From positions 33,681-97,680 of the forward strand of contig JAFAEO010000071.1 in the NCBI GenBank assembly GCA_023423975.1: 64,000 bases of DNA, written 5' to 3'. The notes under the pieces were generated by a model. It did not search any database and had not been told where the DNA came from. It saw only the letters and a list, made by a program, of their open reading frames with translations. This DNA comes from Pseudomonadota bacterium. GTDB taxonomy: Bacteria; Pseudomonadota; Gammaproteobacteria; Burkholderiales; Burkholderiaceae_B. The translations under genes and the position numbers were made by a program. Shown here one piece after another: positions 55,831-64,000 of this stretch (position 1 is its first letter; each line of letters opens with the position of its first letter).

Positions 55831-56589
55831 TTATAGTTGAATCTGGTCACCATCAAATGCCTGGCGGACATTTACGGGCAGCGCCTCCGGATGAGCCATC
55901 AGGTATCGGTCCAGTTCGTGACCGGCGTGGGTCAGCCAGGTGGTCCCAGCTCCAATGGCGGCATGGATCGCCAGCGCCTGGTTCAGATCGTTGTGATTGC
56001 GCCCGGGTTCTGGCCGGGGCGGATACGAACAATCGAGCACACAATGAGCCGGACGTTGGTCGCGCAAAAAACGCTCAACCGGTTCGCTCAGGCCTTGCGT
56101 ATCAGTCAGATAAGCCAGACTGTCGCCCTGATCGGGCCGGATCAAATACCCATAGGTCGGGCGCGAATGCTGCAGTGGCAAGGCAGTGATGCTGAAACCG
56201 GCAAACCGCCGCTCTTCAAATGCCTGAAACGGTTCGGAAAAGTCCAGAATGCCCGGATGCTTGTACAGGTCGGCAAAGCCGGCTTCGTCTGCAGGGCCGT
56301 ACACTGCAATCCGCAGATTGACACCCCAGCGCAGATGCAACAGGCCCTGGGCATGATCGGCATGATAGTGGGTCTGGAAGATACCCTGCAGCGTGCCGGG
56401 CGCAAAGCGGGAGGTCAGGTCCGTCAGGCCGCTGTCGATCAGCCACTGGCCGTCATTGCCCTGCAGCAACGCGCTACAGGGCAGGCGCGCGTGGCGAACA
56501 TCACTGCGCGCCCGGGCACAAGCCACGCAATCGCAGTTGTAAACAGGCATCTGCGCCGAATTGCCGGTACCCAGGAAAGTCAATTTCAT
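55831..56589 (-). CDS. phnP: Phosphoribosyl 1,2-cyclic phosphate phosphodiesterase PhnP
   Basis: PhnP opens the cyclic ribose phosphate made by C-P lyase, giving ribose 1,5-bisphosphate. The product is a 252-residue metallo-beta-lactamase-fold enzyme. The metal motif THYHADHAQG lies near 73-82, and a zinc-ribbon-like CDCVACARA near 19-27 matches PhnP. THAGHELD near 217 completes the metal site. The ATG overlaps the phnN stop by four bases. It is the last gene of the phn operon here. Confidence 0.93.
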   Translation of the reverse strand: MKLTFLGTGNSAQMPVYNCDCVACARARSDVRHARLPCSALLQGNDGQWLIDSGLTDLTSRFAPGTLQGIFQTHYHADHAQGLLHLRWGVNLRIAVYGPADEAGFADLYKHPGILDFSEPFQAFEERRFAGFSITALPLQHSRPTYGYLIRPDQGDSLAYLTDTQGLSEPVERFLRDQRPAHCVLDCSYPPRPEPGRNHNDLNQALAIHAAIGAGTTWLTHAGHELDRYLMAHPEALPVNVRQAFDGDQIQL

Positions 56590-57167
56590 TGCCGCTCCAG
56601 TGTCGTGGCCTGTTCAATTGTATGCAAAAACTGCGTCACGGCGCTGTCCAGGTCGCCGGAGTTATCAAGCACCACCAGCCGCGTGCCCTGCTCCCTCAGC
56701 CTGTCCATGAATGCGAGGTCAAGCGCGGTGTTGCGCGCCAGCCGCTGGGTAATCTCCTGGCGGCTTTCACGACCTCGCTGCAGCAGGCGTTGCAGCAGCA
56801 AGGGCGGATCGACCTGCACCAGCACCACCAGCACCGACTTGTAGCGTTGTACTGCAACCTCGCAATAGGCGCGGGAACCATTAACCAATACGGTATGTCC
56901 CTGCGCCAGCAGCTTATCGAGCTCTATTGGTATGCCATAGGCCAGGCCGTTGGCGCGCCAGCTCATGGCAAACTCGCCACGCGCCTGCATCGCATCGAAG
57001 GCATCGGGCGACAGGGAGAAGGCGTCTTCTCCCTCGGACTCGGCCGACCGGGTTATATAGCGCTTCATCAATCGCAACTGTGATCCTGCACGGCTGGCCG
57101 CCAGTTGCAACAGACTGTCTTTACCCGAGCCGGAAGGCCCCATCACGTAAACCAACTGACCCGACAT
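56586..57167 (-). CDS. phnN: Ribose 1,5-bisphosphate phosphokinase PhnN
   Basis: PhnN phosphorylates ribose 1,5-bisphosphate to PRPP, which returns the ribose of C-P lyase to metabolism. The product is 193 residues, guanylate-kinase-like, with P-loop MGPSGSGKDSLLQ near 8 and the RYITRSAESEGEDAF segment near 36. ATG 57167 is used; it overlaps the phnM stop by one base (TGATG), so translation is coupled. A TTG one codon earlier is less likely. Confidence 0.92.
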   Translation of the reverse strand: MSGQLVYVMGPSGSGKDSLLQLAASRAGSQLRLMKRYITRSAESEGEDAFSLSPDAFDAMQARGEFAMSWRANGLAYGIPIELDKLLAQGHTVLVNGSRAYCEVAVQRYKSVLVVLVQVDPPLLLQRLLQRGRESRQEITQRLARNTALDLAFMDRLREQGTRLVVLDNSGDLDSAVTQFLHTIEQATTLERQ

Positions 57168-58312
57168 CAAAATACCCGCTGACCTTCGCGCAGCACCTGC
57201 TGCACTACAAACTGCCTGCCCGTATCCTTGACCTGAACCAGATCGGCACGCAGTCCCGGACTGATTTGGCCACGGTCCGGCAAATTGGCGGATCTGGCCG
57301 GCGCCAGGCTGACCATATTGACCGCCTGCGGCAGGCTGATTCCCAGGTCTGACTGGCTCAGGATACGCACCGACTGCAACATGCTTGCCGGATAATAATC
57401 GCTGGACAGAATATCCAGCACGCCTTTGCGCGCCAGGTCGGATGCGGCGATGTTGCCGGAATGCGAACCGCCGCGCACCACATTGGGTGCGCCCATCAAC
57501 ACTTTCAGGCCCAGTTGGTGGCTGAGCGCAGCCGCTTCATGAGTCGTGGGAAATTCGGCAATGGTCATGCCAAAACCGGCTGATTCGTGCACATGTTCGC
57601 TGGTGGCGTCATCATGGCTGGCGAGCGATAACCCGCGCTCATGGCAGATATCCACAATACGACGGCGGTATTGCTCACTGTAACGATCGGCATTCTGTTT
57701 TTGCAGCACGATAAAGGCGTCCATGTCAGCATCGTTCAGATGATACTTGCCCTGATAGTATTCGCGGTATTTTTCGTACTTGACGAACTGCCGCTGCCCC
57801 GGCGTATGGTCCATGACCGATACAAGGTGCACCAGATCATTGCCGACCAGATCTTCGAAGATACCCAGCGTTTTTTCATGACTGACTTCACAACGCAGGT
57901 GCAGCCGGTGTTCGGCCCGCGTGTGTCCCTGGTCGGCAGCATGGGAAATGGCTTCCACCATTTTGGGCAATTGCAAAAGGCGTTGCCCTTTGGGGTTCAC
58001 ATCGCCAATAGAGAGCGCATCAAATACGGTTGTGATGGCCGCACCGACGATTTGCGCGTCGTGCGCCAGTACCGCGTTCTCTGAGGGCCAGTCTACGCCG
58101 GGACGCGGGTTCATGTATTTTTCAAGGTTGTCGGTATGCAGCTCGATCAGTCCCGGGATAACAAAATCGCCCTGCCAGTCTTCGGCGGCAGGCAGACTGC
58201 TTCTGCCTTCGCTTACGTCATGAATCTGACCATCACGCAGCGCCACGGTGCCATTGATGACCTCGCTGGCGGTCACGATCTTTGCATTGGTAATCACTCT
58301 TTCACGCAACAT
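57167..58312 (-). CDS. phnM: Alpha-D-ribose 1-methylphosphonate 5-triphosphate diphosphatase PhnM
   Basis: PhnM removes diphosphate from ribose 1-methylphosphonate 5-triphosphate before C-P bond cleavage. The product is a 381-residue amidohydrolase. PGLIELHTDNLEKYM near 53 holds the first metal ligands, SVMDHTPGQRQF near 165 and SHDDATSEHVHES near 225 further ligands, and LSSDYYPASML near 305 is a family hallmark. The start overlaps the end of phnL by 11 bases. Confidence 0.95.
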   Translation of the reverse strand: MLRERVITNAKIVTASEVINGTVALRDGQIHDVSEGRSSLPAAEDWQGDFVIPGLIELHTDNLEKYMNPRPGVDWPSENAVLAHDAQIVGAAITTVFDALSIGDVNPKGQRLLQLPKMVEAISHAADQGHTRAEHRLHLRCEVSHEKTLGIFEDLVGNDLVHLVSVMDHTPGQRQFVKYEKYREYYQGKYHLNDADMDAFIVLQKQNADRYSEQYRRRIVDICHERGLSLASHDDATSEHVHESAGFGMTIAEFPTTHEAAALSHQLGLKVLMGAPNVVRGGSHSGNIAASDLARKGVLDILSSDYYPASMLQSVRILSQSDLGISLPQAVNMVSLAPARSANLPDRGQISPGLRADLVQVKDTGRQFVVQQVLREGQRVF

Positions 58313-59006
58313 GTTTCATCTCCCGTGTCGCGATATCCAGGCTGCGATCTGCCACGGCCTCGCGCGCCGCCTTGTCATGGAATATCCCGATCAGGGCGGA
58401 GCCGGCTGCCCTGGCCTCGCCAATCATTTCCAGCACCACCTGGCGATTTGCTTCATCCAGCGATGCTGTCGGTTCATCCAGCAGCATCAATGGCCAATTG
58501 ACCATGAAACCACGGGCGATGTTCACGCGCTGCTGTTCGCCGCCAGAAAAGGTATTGGGCGCCAGCGACCAGAGCCTTTGCGGAATATTAAGACGCGTTA
58601 ACAGGTCGGCCGCACGCGCACTGGCCTGCTCGGTACTCCAGCCGCGCAGCAGCGCCGGTTCACTGACCACATCCAGGCAGTTGACGCGTGGGATAACGCG
58701 CAAAAACTGACTGACATAGCCCATTGTCTCGCGGCGTACCTGCATGATCTGGCGCGGCGCCGTGCCGACCAGCTCGGTCATGCTGTCACGGTGCAGCACG
58801 CGGATGGAGCCTGCGCCTGGCAGATAGTTCCCATATAGCGTACGCAGCAGCGTTGACTTGCCGGCACCCGACTGCCCGTGCAGCACCACGCACTCGCCGG
58901 CGTTGACAGAAAAGCTGATGTCGTCAAGCACATGCAGTTGCACCCCCTGCTGTTGATGCAGAGTGAAGGTCTTGGACAGATTATTTACTTCCAGAACGGT
59001 ATTCAT
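58302..59006 (-). CDS. phnL: C-P lyase accessory ATP-binding protein PhnL
   Basis: PhnL is an ABC-type ATPase that aids the C-P lyase core, which has no transporter of its own. The product is 234 residues, starting at ATG 59006 with GGAGAAACA upstream. Walker A GQSGAGKSTLLRTLYGNY lies near 44, the signature FSGGEQQRVNIARG near 148 and Walker B LMLLDEPTASLD near 170. It lies 34 bp after phnK, the widest gap of the operon. Confidence 0.94.
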   Translation of the reverse strand: MNTVLEVNNLSKTFTLHQQQGVQLHVLDDISFSVNAGECVVLHGQSGAGKSTLLRTLYGNYLPGAGSIRVLHRDSMTELVGTAPRQIMQVRRETMGYVSQFLRVIPRVNCLDVVSEPALLRGWSTEQASARAADLLTRLNIPQRLWSLAPNTFSGGEQQRVNIARGFMVNWPLMLLDEPTASLDEANRQVVLEMIGEARAAGSALIGIFHDKAAREAVADRSLDIATREMKHVA

Positions 59007-59040
59007 TGTTTCTCCGAATGCATTGATTGCAACTGTACTA

Positions 59041-59871
59041 TCACGGTTGCAATACGGATGAGACCAGCAGTTGTGTGTATGGATGCTGTGGATCATCCAG
59101 GATCTGATCGGTCAGCCCGCTTTCCACCACGCGCGAACGACGCATCACCATCAGGCGGTCTGCAAGCAGCCGGGCCACGGCCAGGTCATGGGTCACAATA
59201 ATGACGGCAAGACCCAGGTCGCGCACCAGTGCACGCAACATATCCAGCAAGCGTGCCTGCACCGAGACATCCAGCCCGCCGGTGGGCTCGTCCATGAACA
59301 CCAGCCGTGGATGAGAGACCAGATTGCGGGCGATCTGCAGCCGTTGCTGCATGCCGCCGGAAAAAGTGCGCGGCAGATCGTCAATGCGCGACTCGTCAAT
59401 TTCCACCTGACGCAGCCAGCGCTCCGATTCGCTGCGCAGCACACCGTAATTGCGTACGCCCTGCGCCATCAGGCGCTCGCCGATGTTGGCGCCCGCCGAC
59501 ACCGTCATACGCAGGCCATCGCGCGGGTTCTGTTCTACAAATCCCCACTCGGTGCGCAGCAACGTGCGACGTTGCGCCTCGGAGGATGCATACAGATCCG
59601 TCACCGCCCCATCGGTCTGTCGATAATGAATCGTCCCGGCGTCGGGCTGGCTGCGGCCGGAGAGTACATTGAGCAACGTAGACTTGCCGGATCCGGACTC
59701 GCCGACGATGCCCAGCACTTCGCCGGGGTACAAATCGAAACTGACCGCCTGGCATCCCTTGTCCGGGCCAAACAAAAGACCAATATCCGATACCTGAAAA
59801 AGCGGCTCGCCGGCCAGCTCATCCGCCGCCGGACGATCCGCCTGATTGTTGATTGCCTGCAATGCACTCAT
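59041..59871 (-). CDS. phnK: C-P lyase ATP-binding subunit PhnK
   Basis: PhnK docks on the PhnGHIJ core and is needed for phosphonate breakdown. The product is 276 residues, with Walker A GESGSGKSTLLNVLSGR near 57, signature TFSGGMQQRLQIARN near 168 and Walker B LVFMDEPTGGLD near 190. The first 25 residues are extra compared with E. coli PhnK. The start overlaps the phnJ stop by four bases. Confidence 0.94.
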   Translation of the reverse strand: MSALQAINNQADRPAADELAGEPLFQVSDIGLLFGPDKGCQAVSFDLYPGEVLGIVGESGSGKSTLLNVLSGRSQPDAGTIHYRQTDGAVTDLYASSEAQRRTLLRTEWGFVEQNPRDGLRMTVSAGANIGERLMAQGVRNYGVLRSESERWLRQVEIDESRIDDLPRTFSGGMQQRLQIARNLVSHPRLVFMDEPTGGLDVSVQARLLDMLRALVRDLGLAVIIVTHDLAVARLLADRLMVMRRSRVVESGLTDQILDDPQHPYTQLLVSSVLQP

Positions 59872-60722
59872 TGTGTTACCTCTGCTTGTGCCACGCGCTG
59901 CGCGCAGTAGTCAGTATCGGAGCAGACAAATTCCCGGCTGCCCTTATCATCTGTAATAATCTCGTCCAGGAACGACTCGGTGGATCCGCAAATGGCGCAA
60001 CTGTGCTCCCATTTCTGCACCTCGAACGGATGGTCTTCAAAGTCCAGACTGGCCACATCGGTATAGGGCGGCACGGCATACAGGCGCTTTTCACGGCCGG
60101 CGCCAAACAGCATGAGCGCGGCGCTGCGGTTCAATTTTGGGTTGTCGAATTTCGGTATGGGTGACGGGTCCATTACATAGCGTCCGGCCACCAGCACCGG
60201 ATAGGCGTAGGCGGTGGCGATATGGCCGTAGCGGGCAATGTCCTCGTACAGCTTCACATGCATGACGCCGTAATCGTTCAGCGCATGCATGGTTTTGGTC
60301 TCGGTTTCCGACGGTTCAATAAAACGCAGCGGTTCGGGGATTGGCACCTGGAACACCATGATCTGATCATTGCTCAATGCCGTCTCGGGAATACGGTGAC
60401 GGGTTTGTATCACGGTCGCTTCGGTCGTATCCACGGTGGTGCGAACACCCGCGGTGCGCGAGAAAAAGCGCCGGATGGACACAGCATTGGTGGTATCGTC
60501 TGCGCCCTGATCGATTACTTTCAATACATCATCACGTCCCAGGATCGCAGCGGTCAGTTGCATGCCGCCGGTGCCCCAGCCATAGGGCAGCGGCATCTCG
60601 CGTCCGCCAAAAGGCACCTGATAGCCGGGAATGGCCACTGCCTTGAGCAGCGCGCGGCGAATCATGCGCTTGGTCTGTTCGTCCAGATAGGCAAAGTTAT
60701 AGGGTTCTGCTATGGCATTCAT
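59868..60722 (-). CDS. phnJ: C-P lyase catalytic subunit PhnJ
   Basis: PhnJ is the radical SAM-type subunit that breaks the carbon-phosphorus bond. The product is 284 residues. The four family Cys residues are kept in the CX2CX21CX5C arrangement (CAIC near 241, then C and C near 266 and 272), so both the iron-sulfur cluster and the active thiol are expected to form. The start overlaps phnI and the stop overlaps phnK by four bases each. Confidence 0.97.
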   Translation of the reverse strand: MNAIAEPYNFAYLDEQTKRMIRRALLKAVAIPGYQVPFGGREMPLPYGWGTGGMQLTAAILGRDDVLKVIDQGADDTTNAVSIRRFFSRTAGVRTTVDTTEATVIQTRHRIPETALSNDQIMVFQVPIPEPLRFIEPSETETKTMHALNDYGVMHVKLYEDIARYGHIATAYAYPVLVAGRYVMDPSPIPKFDNPKLNRSAALMLFGAGREKRLYAVPPYTDVASLDFEDHPFEVQKWEHSCAICGSTESFLDEIITDDKGSREFVCSDTDYCAQRVAQAEVTQ

Positions 60723-61954
60723 GCCCGTTTCTCCTTCTGCGGCGGGACCTGCCCCGCGTCTGTTTCCTGCGGTTCCTGGTCGAGCCCGGCCTGCGCGTCG
60801 CGTTTTCTCATTTTGCGAATCAGCTCAAGCTCCGCCTGGAAGTCCACGTAGTGCGGCAATTTCAAATGTGATACGAAGCCAGCCGCTTCGACGTTATCGC
60901 AATGCATCAGCACAAACTCTTCCTGCTGCGCCGGCGAGGTAATCTCCTCGTCATATTCGGCCGCGCGCAGCGCGCGATCGACCAGGGCCATGCCCATGAC
61001 CTTGCGCTCGTTGTAGCCAAAGGCCAGACCGTAACCACGCGTAAATTGCGCTGGCTGATCCTTGGAGCCGACAAACTGATTAACCATTTCACATTCGGTC
61101 ACTTCGATATCGCCTGCCGGCACGGCGAAATCCAGTTCTTCGGGTTCCAGCCAAACCTCGGTGAAGCCAATGCGGATTTCGCCTGCAAATGGGTGGTTGC
61201 GGCCATAGCCGCGCTGCGTGGAATAACCCAGCGCAAGCAGAAACCCCTCATCGCCACGGGCCAGTGCCTGCAGGCGCTGCATCCGGTTGCTCGGAAAATC
61301 GAGCGGCTCACGAGTAATGTCGGGAACTGCCTGGGCGCTGTCCGTTTCTTCGCGCATCAGCCCTTCCTGCGCCAGCAGGCCCAATACACGTGGAAAGTCC
61401 TGCCCTGCTTCCTGCAGCGCAGCGGCGTCCAGGTGTGGCGCGCCCGACGATGGCGTTTGCTGCTCGACTGCGGCCCCGTCAAGGCCATCAGCAGCGGCCT
61501 GAATCTGCTGCCCATCACCCTGCTGCAGCGCCTGATGCTGTTCGTCTTCGGCCTGCAGGGTAAAGTCCAGCAGACGGTGCGTGTAGTCGAAGGTTGGCCC
61601 CAGCAGTTGTCCGCCCGGCAAATCCTTGTAAGTGGCGGAAATGCGTCGTTCCACCTGCATGCTCTCGGTGTGCAGGGGACGGCTGACACAGTAGCGGCTC
61701 AGCGTCGTGCGATAGGCGCGCAACAGAAAAATCGCTTCCAGCAAATCGCCCGCAGACTGTTTAATGGCCAGCGCGGCCAGATCACGGTCGTACAGCGAGC
61801 CTTCGCTCATCACCCGGGCCACGGCCAGCGGCATCTGTTGCGCGATCTGGGCCAGCGACAAGGGTGGCACGTCGGTCGCACCGCGGCGTTTCTGATCAAG
61901 CAAGCGATGCGCATTTTCGATAGCGGATTCACCGCCTTTTACAGCAACATACAT
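60719..61954 (-). CDS. phnI: C-P lyase core subunit PhnI
   Basis: PhnI, with PhnG, H and L, replaces the adenine of ATP with the phosphonate. The product is 411 residues, with the conserved N-terminus MYVAVKGGESAIENAH and a VEPEELDFAVPAGDIEVTE-like segment near 285. It is slightly longer than E. coli PhnI because of a charged, Gln- and Lys-rich C-terminal tail of about 25 residues. The stop overlaps the start of phnJ by four bases. Confidence 0.96.
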   Translation of the reverse strand: MYVAVKGGESAIENAHRLLDQKRRGATDVPPLSLAQIAQQMPLAVARVMSEGSLYDRDLAALAIKQSAGDLLEAIFLLRAYRTTLSRYCVSRPLHTESMQVERRISATYKDLPGGQLLGPTFDYTHRLLDFTLQAEDEQHQALQQGDGQQIQAAADGLDGAAVEQQTPSSGAPHLDAAALQEAGQDFPRVLGLLAQEGLMREETDSAQAVPDITREPLDFPSNRMQRLQALARGDEGFLLALGYSTQRGYGRNHPFAGEIRIGFTEVWLEPEELDFAVPAGDIEVTECEMVNQFVGSKDQPAQFTRGYGLAFGYNERKVMGMALVDRALRAAEYDEEITSPAQQEEFVLMHCDNVEAAGFVSHLKLPHYVDFQAELELIRKMRKRDAQAGLDQEPQETDAGQVPPQKEKRA

Positions 61955-61964
61955 CGTATTCTCC

Positions 61965-62549
61965 TTATAGGATGCTGGCCACGGTACTGCGCGGCAAAGC
62001 CATCAACTGGCGCTGGCTGGTCATGAAAAAGTCCAGCCCCTTGGGAAAATCGGTTACCCGATTGCGTGCCGACCAGAACCGCTCGCACAGCGGCAGTGTG
62101 ACAGCGCGCTGTGATTCGATGCCCGGCCCTTCGAGCACAACCTGGCGCCCGCCTTCCAGGCTGTCCAGCTGGACAATCACCGTGCATGACAGCTCCGGGT
62201 CACGATCGGTGCCGCAACGAAATTGCTCAAGATAGTCGACTTCGATAGCTGTAATAATGGCCAGGTCGGCCTGCTGTGGATCATCGACTACCGGGCAGGC
62301 ACAATGAAACGCCAGGTTGGCACGAACCATGGGCGTATCGAGCGCTGGACTGAGCCATATTTGCGTATCGTCATCGAACAGTGTCAATGCCAGGGAAAAG
62401 GTAGCCGGATGCATAATGTCCAGCGCATCGGCAAAATCGGCCTGGGCGATCACGCCTGGCTCGGACATGGCCTTGAGCGCGGCACGAAAACTCATTTGTG
62501 CGTTGAGCACAGGATCTGCAAAGGCAGGAACCAGAACGGGAGCAGTCAT
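61965..62549 (-). CDS. phnH: C-P lyase core subunit PhnH
   Basis: PhnH is a structural subunit of the PhnGHIJ core with no catalytic site of its own. The product is 194 residues, with the family N-terminus VPAFADPVLNAQMSFRAALKAMS (seen near 7-29) and PGIESQRAVTLPLCERFW near 145. The start overlaps phnG by four bases and phnI follows after ten. Confidence 0.94.
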   Translation of the reverse strand: MTAPVLVPAFADPVLNAQMSFRAALKAMSEPGVIAQADFADALDIMHPATFSLALTLFDDDTQIWLSPALDTPMVRANLAFHCACPVVDDPQQADLAIITAIEVDYLEQFRCGTDRDPELSCTVIVQLDSLEGGRQVVLEGPGIESQRAVTLPLCERFWSARNRVTDFPKGLDFFMTSQRQLMALPRSTVASIL

Positions 62550-62995
62550 TCATTTTCTCCTCGAAGAAGGGTAAAGAAGTCAACTTTGGAAGCAGCTACC
62601 TCGGCCTGTCTGGCCAGACGCGCCTGTTGCTGACTGCGCGCGAGCGGTTCGATCACCGCTTGCATGAGTTTTGCGTTCTCCTGACCAAGCAGCAAGGCAT
62701 CGGCCAGCGCAGCCAGCTCTGCGTGACGCTTGTTGCGTCCGGCAATATAGCTGTACCCGGCACGACCATCCTGCAATTGCACAACGCAACGGGTCACCGT
62801 CATCTCGCCCAGGTTGAATGCCTGTCCGTTGCCGCCAGTGCGTCCCCGTACCATGGCCATACCGGTTTCCGGCTTGCGTATGCATTGATAAGGTACACCG
62901 GCAAGCTCGGATTCGTACCCGGCCAGCGCATCACCTGCGCGTGCAAGCACCTGCATCCAGCGTTGCCGCTCGGTCGGAGCAAAGTCCGCTTTCAT
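62546..62995 (-). CDS. phnG: C-P lyase core subunit PhnG
   Basis: PhnG is the smallest core subunit and helps with the nucleosidase-like step. The product is 149 residues. The conserved RPEtGMAMVRGR-like stretch appears as RKPETGMAMVRGR near 40, and FNLGEMTVTRCVV and GYSYIAGRNKRHAEL follow. The start overlaps the phnF stop by four bases and the stop overlaps phnH by four. Confidence 0.95.
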   Translation of the reverse strand: MKADFAPTERQRWMQVLARAGDALAGYESELAGVPYQCIRKPETGMAMVRGRTGGNGQAFNLGEMTVTRCVVQLQDGRAGYSYIAGRNKRHAELAALADALLLGQENAKLMQAVIEPLARSQQQARLARQAEVAASKVDFFTLLRGENE

Positions 62996-63714
62996 ATGTG
63001 TTCTCCGTTTAAAACTACCTGATATTGAAAACGGTCGGCGCGGCTGACGGAAAACGTCAACTCTACGGGATGACCGTGCTGGTTTTTGGATAGGGTGGTC
63101 ACAGTGAGCACCGGCGCCGATTGTGGAATCAGCAGGCGCGCCGCTTCGTCAATGGTCGGCAGCCTGGCGCCGATCACGCTGGAGGCACGCTGCAGCTCAC
63201 AGCCGCGCTCTTTCAGATACTGGCGCATGGAATCACGTTTGTAATCTTGCAGCAATGCTTCGTACCCGGAAGAAAAAAAGTGCGTCATGACGCTGATCGG
63301 CTCGTTATCGATAAATCGCAGCGTGCGATACTCAAGCACAGTGCTGCCCGGGGCCAGAGCCAGTTGCGTCAGTTCGTCGTGGTTGGCCGGGCGCCGATAT
63401 ACCTTGAGCAATTGCGCCCTGGCAGTGTGGCCCATGGCTGAAAACTGATCGGTATATGCAGTTGTGGCCTGCACCGGATACAGCAGCGGCCGGGTCAACA
63501 CCTTGGTGCCCTTGCCCTTGATCCGGATAATATTGCCCTCTTGCACCAGCAGATCCAGCGCCCGTCGCACCGTATGACGGTTGACATCAAAGCGCTCGGC
63601 CAGCCGCAGTTCGCCCGGCAGCAGATCACCCGGTTTATACATAGACAACTCAGCCCGGATAGTAGAGGCCAGAGTCTGATAAAGCGGTTCCTCTTGTCTA
63701 GACAAGTTCATCAT
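62992..63714 (-). CDS. phnF: GntR-family (HutC-type) regulator PhnF
   Basis: PhnF is a 240-residue repressor-type regulator of phosphonate genes. The N-terminal GntR winged helix covers about 10-75 (PGELRLAERFDVNRHTVRRAL) and the C-terminal UTRA effector domain about 95-235. A perfect palindrome, CTTGTCTAGACAAG, covers codons 3-6, so the protein may block its own translation-initiation and transcription region. Two ATGs stand in tandem (63714 and 63711) without a good ribosome site. The gene starts about 30 bp after the end of phnE and overlaps phnG. Confidence 0.93.
   Translation of the reverse strand: MMNLSRQEEPLYQTLASTIRAELSMYKPGDLLPGELRLAERFDVNRHTVRRALDLLVQEGNIIRIKGKGTKVLTRPLLYPVQATTAYTDQFSAMGHTARAQLLKVYRRPANHDELTQLALAPGSTVLEYRTLRFIDNEPISVMTHFFSSGYEALLQDYKRDSMRQYLKERGCELQRASSVIGARLPTIDEAARLLIPQSAPVLTVTTLSKNQHGHPVELTFSVSRADRFQYQVVLNGEHI
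63693..63706. promoter_or_regulatory. Predicted PhnF operator in the first codons of phnF
   Basis: CTTGTCTAGACAAG is a perfect 14-bp palindrome and contains GT-N-TA-N-AC (GTCTAGAC), the core known for HutC-type GntR regulators and for mycobacterial PhnF. It covers phnF codons 3-6, eight bases after the first ATG. Binding by PhnF is inference. Confidence 0.6.
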
Positions 63715-63744
63715 TTTAAAAAGGCAGTTGCCTGCCTTGTTCCA

Positions 63745-63874
63745 TCATACGAAGAATTTTCTGAGTCGCTGCGAGACCACGTCGATCACGCTCACACACA
63801 CAATAATGATGAGCAAAATGGCTGCAGTCTGTCCGAAAGCGAAGCCCCGGATTGCTTCCCACAATAGCACACCA
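63745..63874 (-). pseudogene. phnE: phnE 3' fragment cut by an IS3-family element
   Basis: The minus-strand frame ending TGA at 63747-63745 encodes about 42 residues that match the C-terminus of phosphonate ABC permease PhnE (GFAFGQTAAILLIII, then VSQRLRKFFV). It is the last helix and the cytoplasmic tail. The frame is broken at 63875 by the end of an insertion sequence, so the rest of phnE lies on the far side or is lost. This explains why the operon starts without phnCDE. Confidence 0.7.
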
Positions 63875-64000
63875 TGAATCGACCAGATTTTTATAGACAG
63901 TTCGTAGCCTCAGAAAAGTATTGCTGTTCGTAGTTTACCGGTGATAGGTTGGCCGCATGACTATGACGGCGGACAGGGTTGTAAAACATTTCGATATAGT
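63875..64000 (-). mobile_element. IS3-family insertion sequence, end of element (continues past window)
   Basis: The terminal sequence starts TGAATCGACC at 63875, consistent with the TG...CA ends of IS3-family elements. Just inside it lies the end of a transposase frame. The bases before the junction, CCA or ACC, could be a three-base target duplication; the other end is outside the window. Confidence 0.65.
63891..64000 (-). CDS. IS3-family transposase OrfB, C-terminal fragment
   Basis: The minus-strand frame ends at TAA 63893-63891 and runs off the window edge. It encodes YIEMFYNPVRRHSHAANLSP followed by VNYEQQYF, the typical C-terminus of IS3-family DDE transposases after the catalytic Glu. 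Only about 36 residues are present; the catalytic triad would lie outside. It is close in form to IS3/IS51-like elements, but the subgroup is not certain. Confidence 0.75.
   Translation of the reverse strand, partial: YIEMFYNPVRRHSHAANLSPVNYEQQYFSEATNCL

Overview
The window looks like chromosomal DNA of a betaproteobacterium of the order Burkholderiales, most probably family Alcaligenaceae and possibly an Advenella-like genus. The reasons are two Bug-type (tripartite tricarboxylate) binding proteins, an ftrABCD ferrous-iron system of the Bordetella kind, a trifunctional PutA with a ribbon-helix-helix domain, and moderately high GC. The genus is inference from gene content, not from a phylogenetic marker.

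Layout. 1-578: 3' end of ubiA. 877-4701: putA. 4.9-23.6 kb: a TRAP-type binding protein and then a type VI secretion (T6SS) cluster: pseudokinase/PEGA protein, tagF, tssM, tssL, tssK and tssJ on the minus strand, a lipoprotein and an FHA protein on the plus strand, clpV and a methyltransferase on the minus strand, and a lone tssG on the plus strand. 24.1-25.6 kb: putP. 25.9-38.2 kb: ordinary metabolic and transport genes (LysR regulator, EamA permease, GntP permease, aldo/keto reductase, asparaginase, an ABC-uptake and decarboxylating-dehydrogenase operon, a hypoxanthine-DNA glycosylase, and a periplasmic cyclohexadienyl dehydratase). 38.4-49.5 kb: a catabolic island with a LysR gene divergent from Bug, thioesterase, single-chain biotin carboxylase and two-domain CoA-transferase genes and a second Bug gene, then an AraC regulator. 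49.7-51.8 kb: a hydratase and an MscS channel. 52.2-55.5 kb: ftrABCD. 55.8-63.9 kb: the C-P lyase operon phnFGHIJKLMNP with the tail of phnE, cut by an IS3-family element that runs off the window end.

How the genes work together. PutP imports proline and PutA oxidises it to glutamate. Although putA and putP lie about 19 kb apart with the T6SS cluster between them, both carry the same upstream array of three GTTAAC-centred palindromes with nearly identical spacing (55/19 and 56/20 bp), a strong candidate for a shared operator, perhaps bound by PutA itself. The T6SS cluster holds the membrane complex, part of the baseplate, the ClpV ATPase and regulators, but no sheath, tube, spike, tssE, tssF or tssA genes. 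The phn operon encodes the C-P lyase core and its accessory enzymes; a perfect GTCTAGAC-centred palindrome in the first codons of phnF is a likely autoregulatory operator. The catabolic island appears to take up an unknown carboxylate, activate it by CoA transfer and carboxylate an acyl-CoA. It is bounded by imperfect direct repeats, one copy of which includes a relic of the 3' end of a pheC-like gene.
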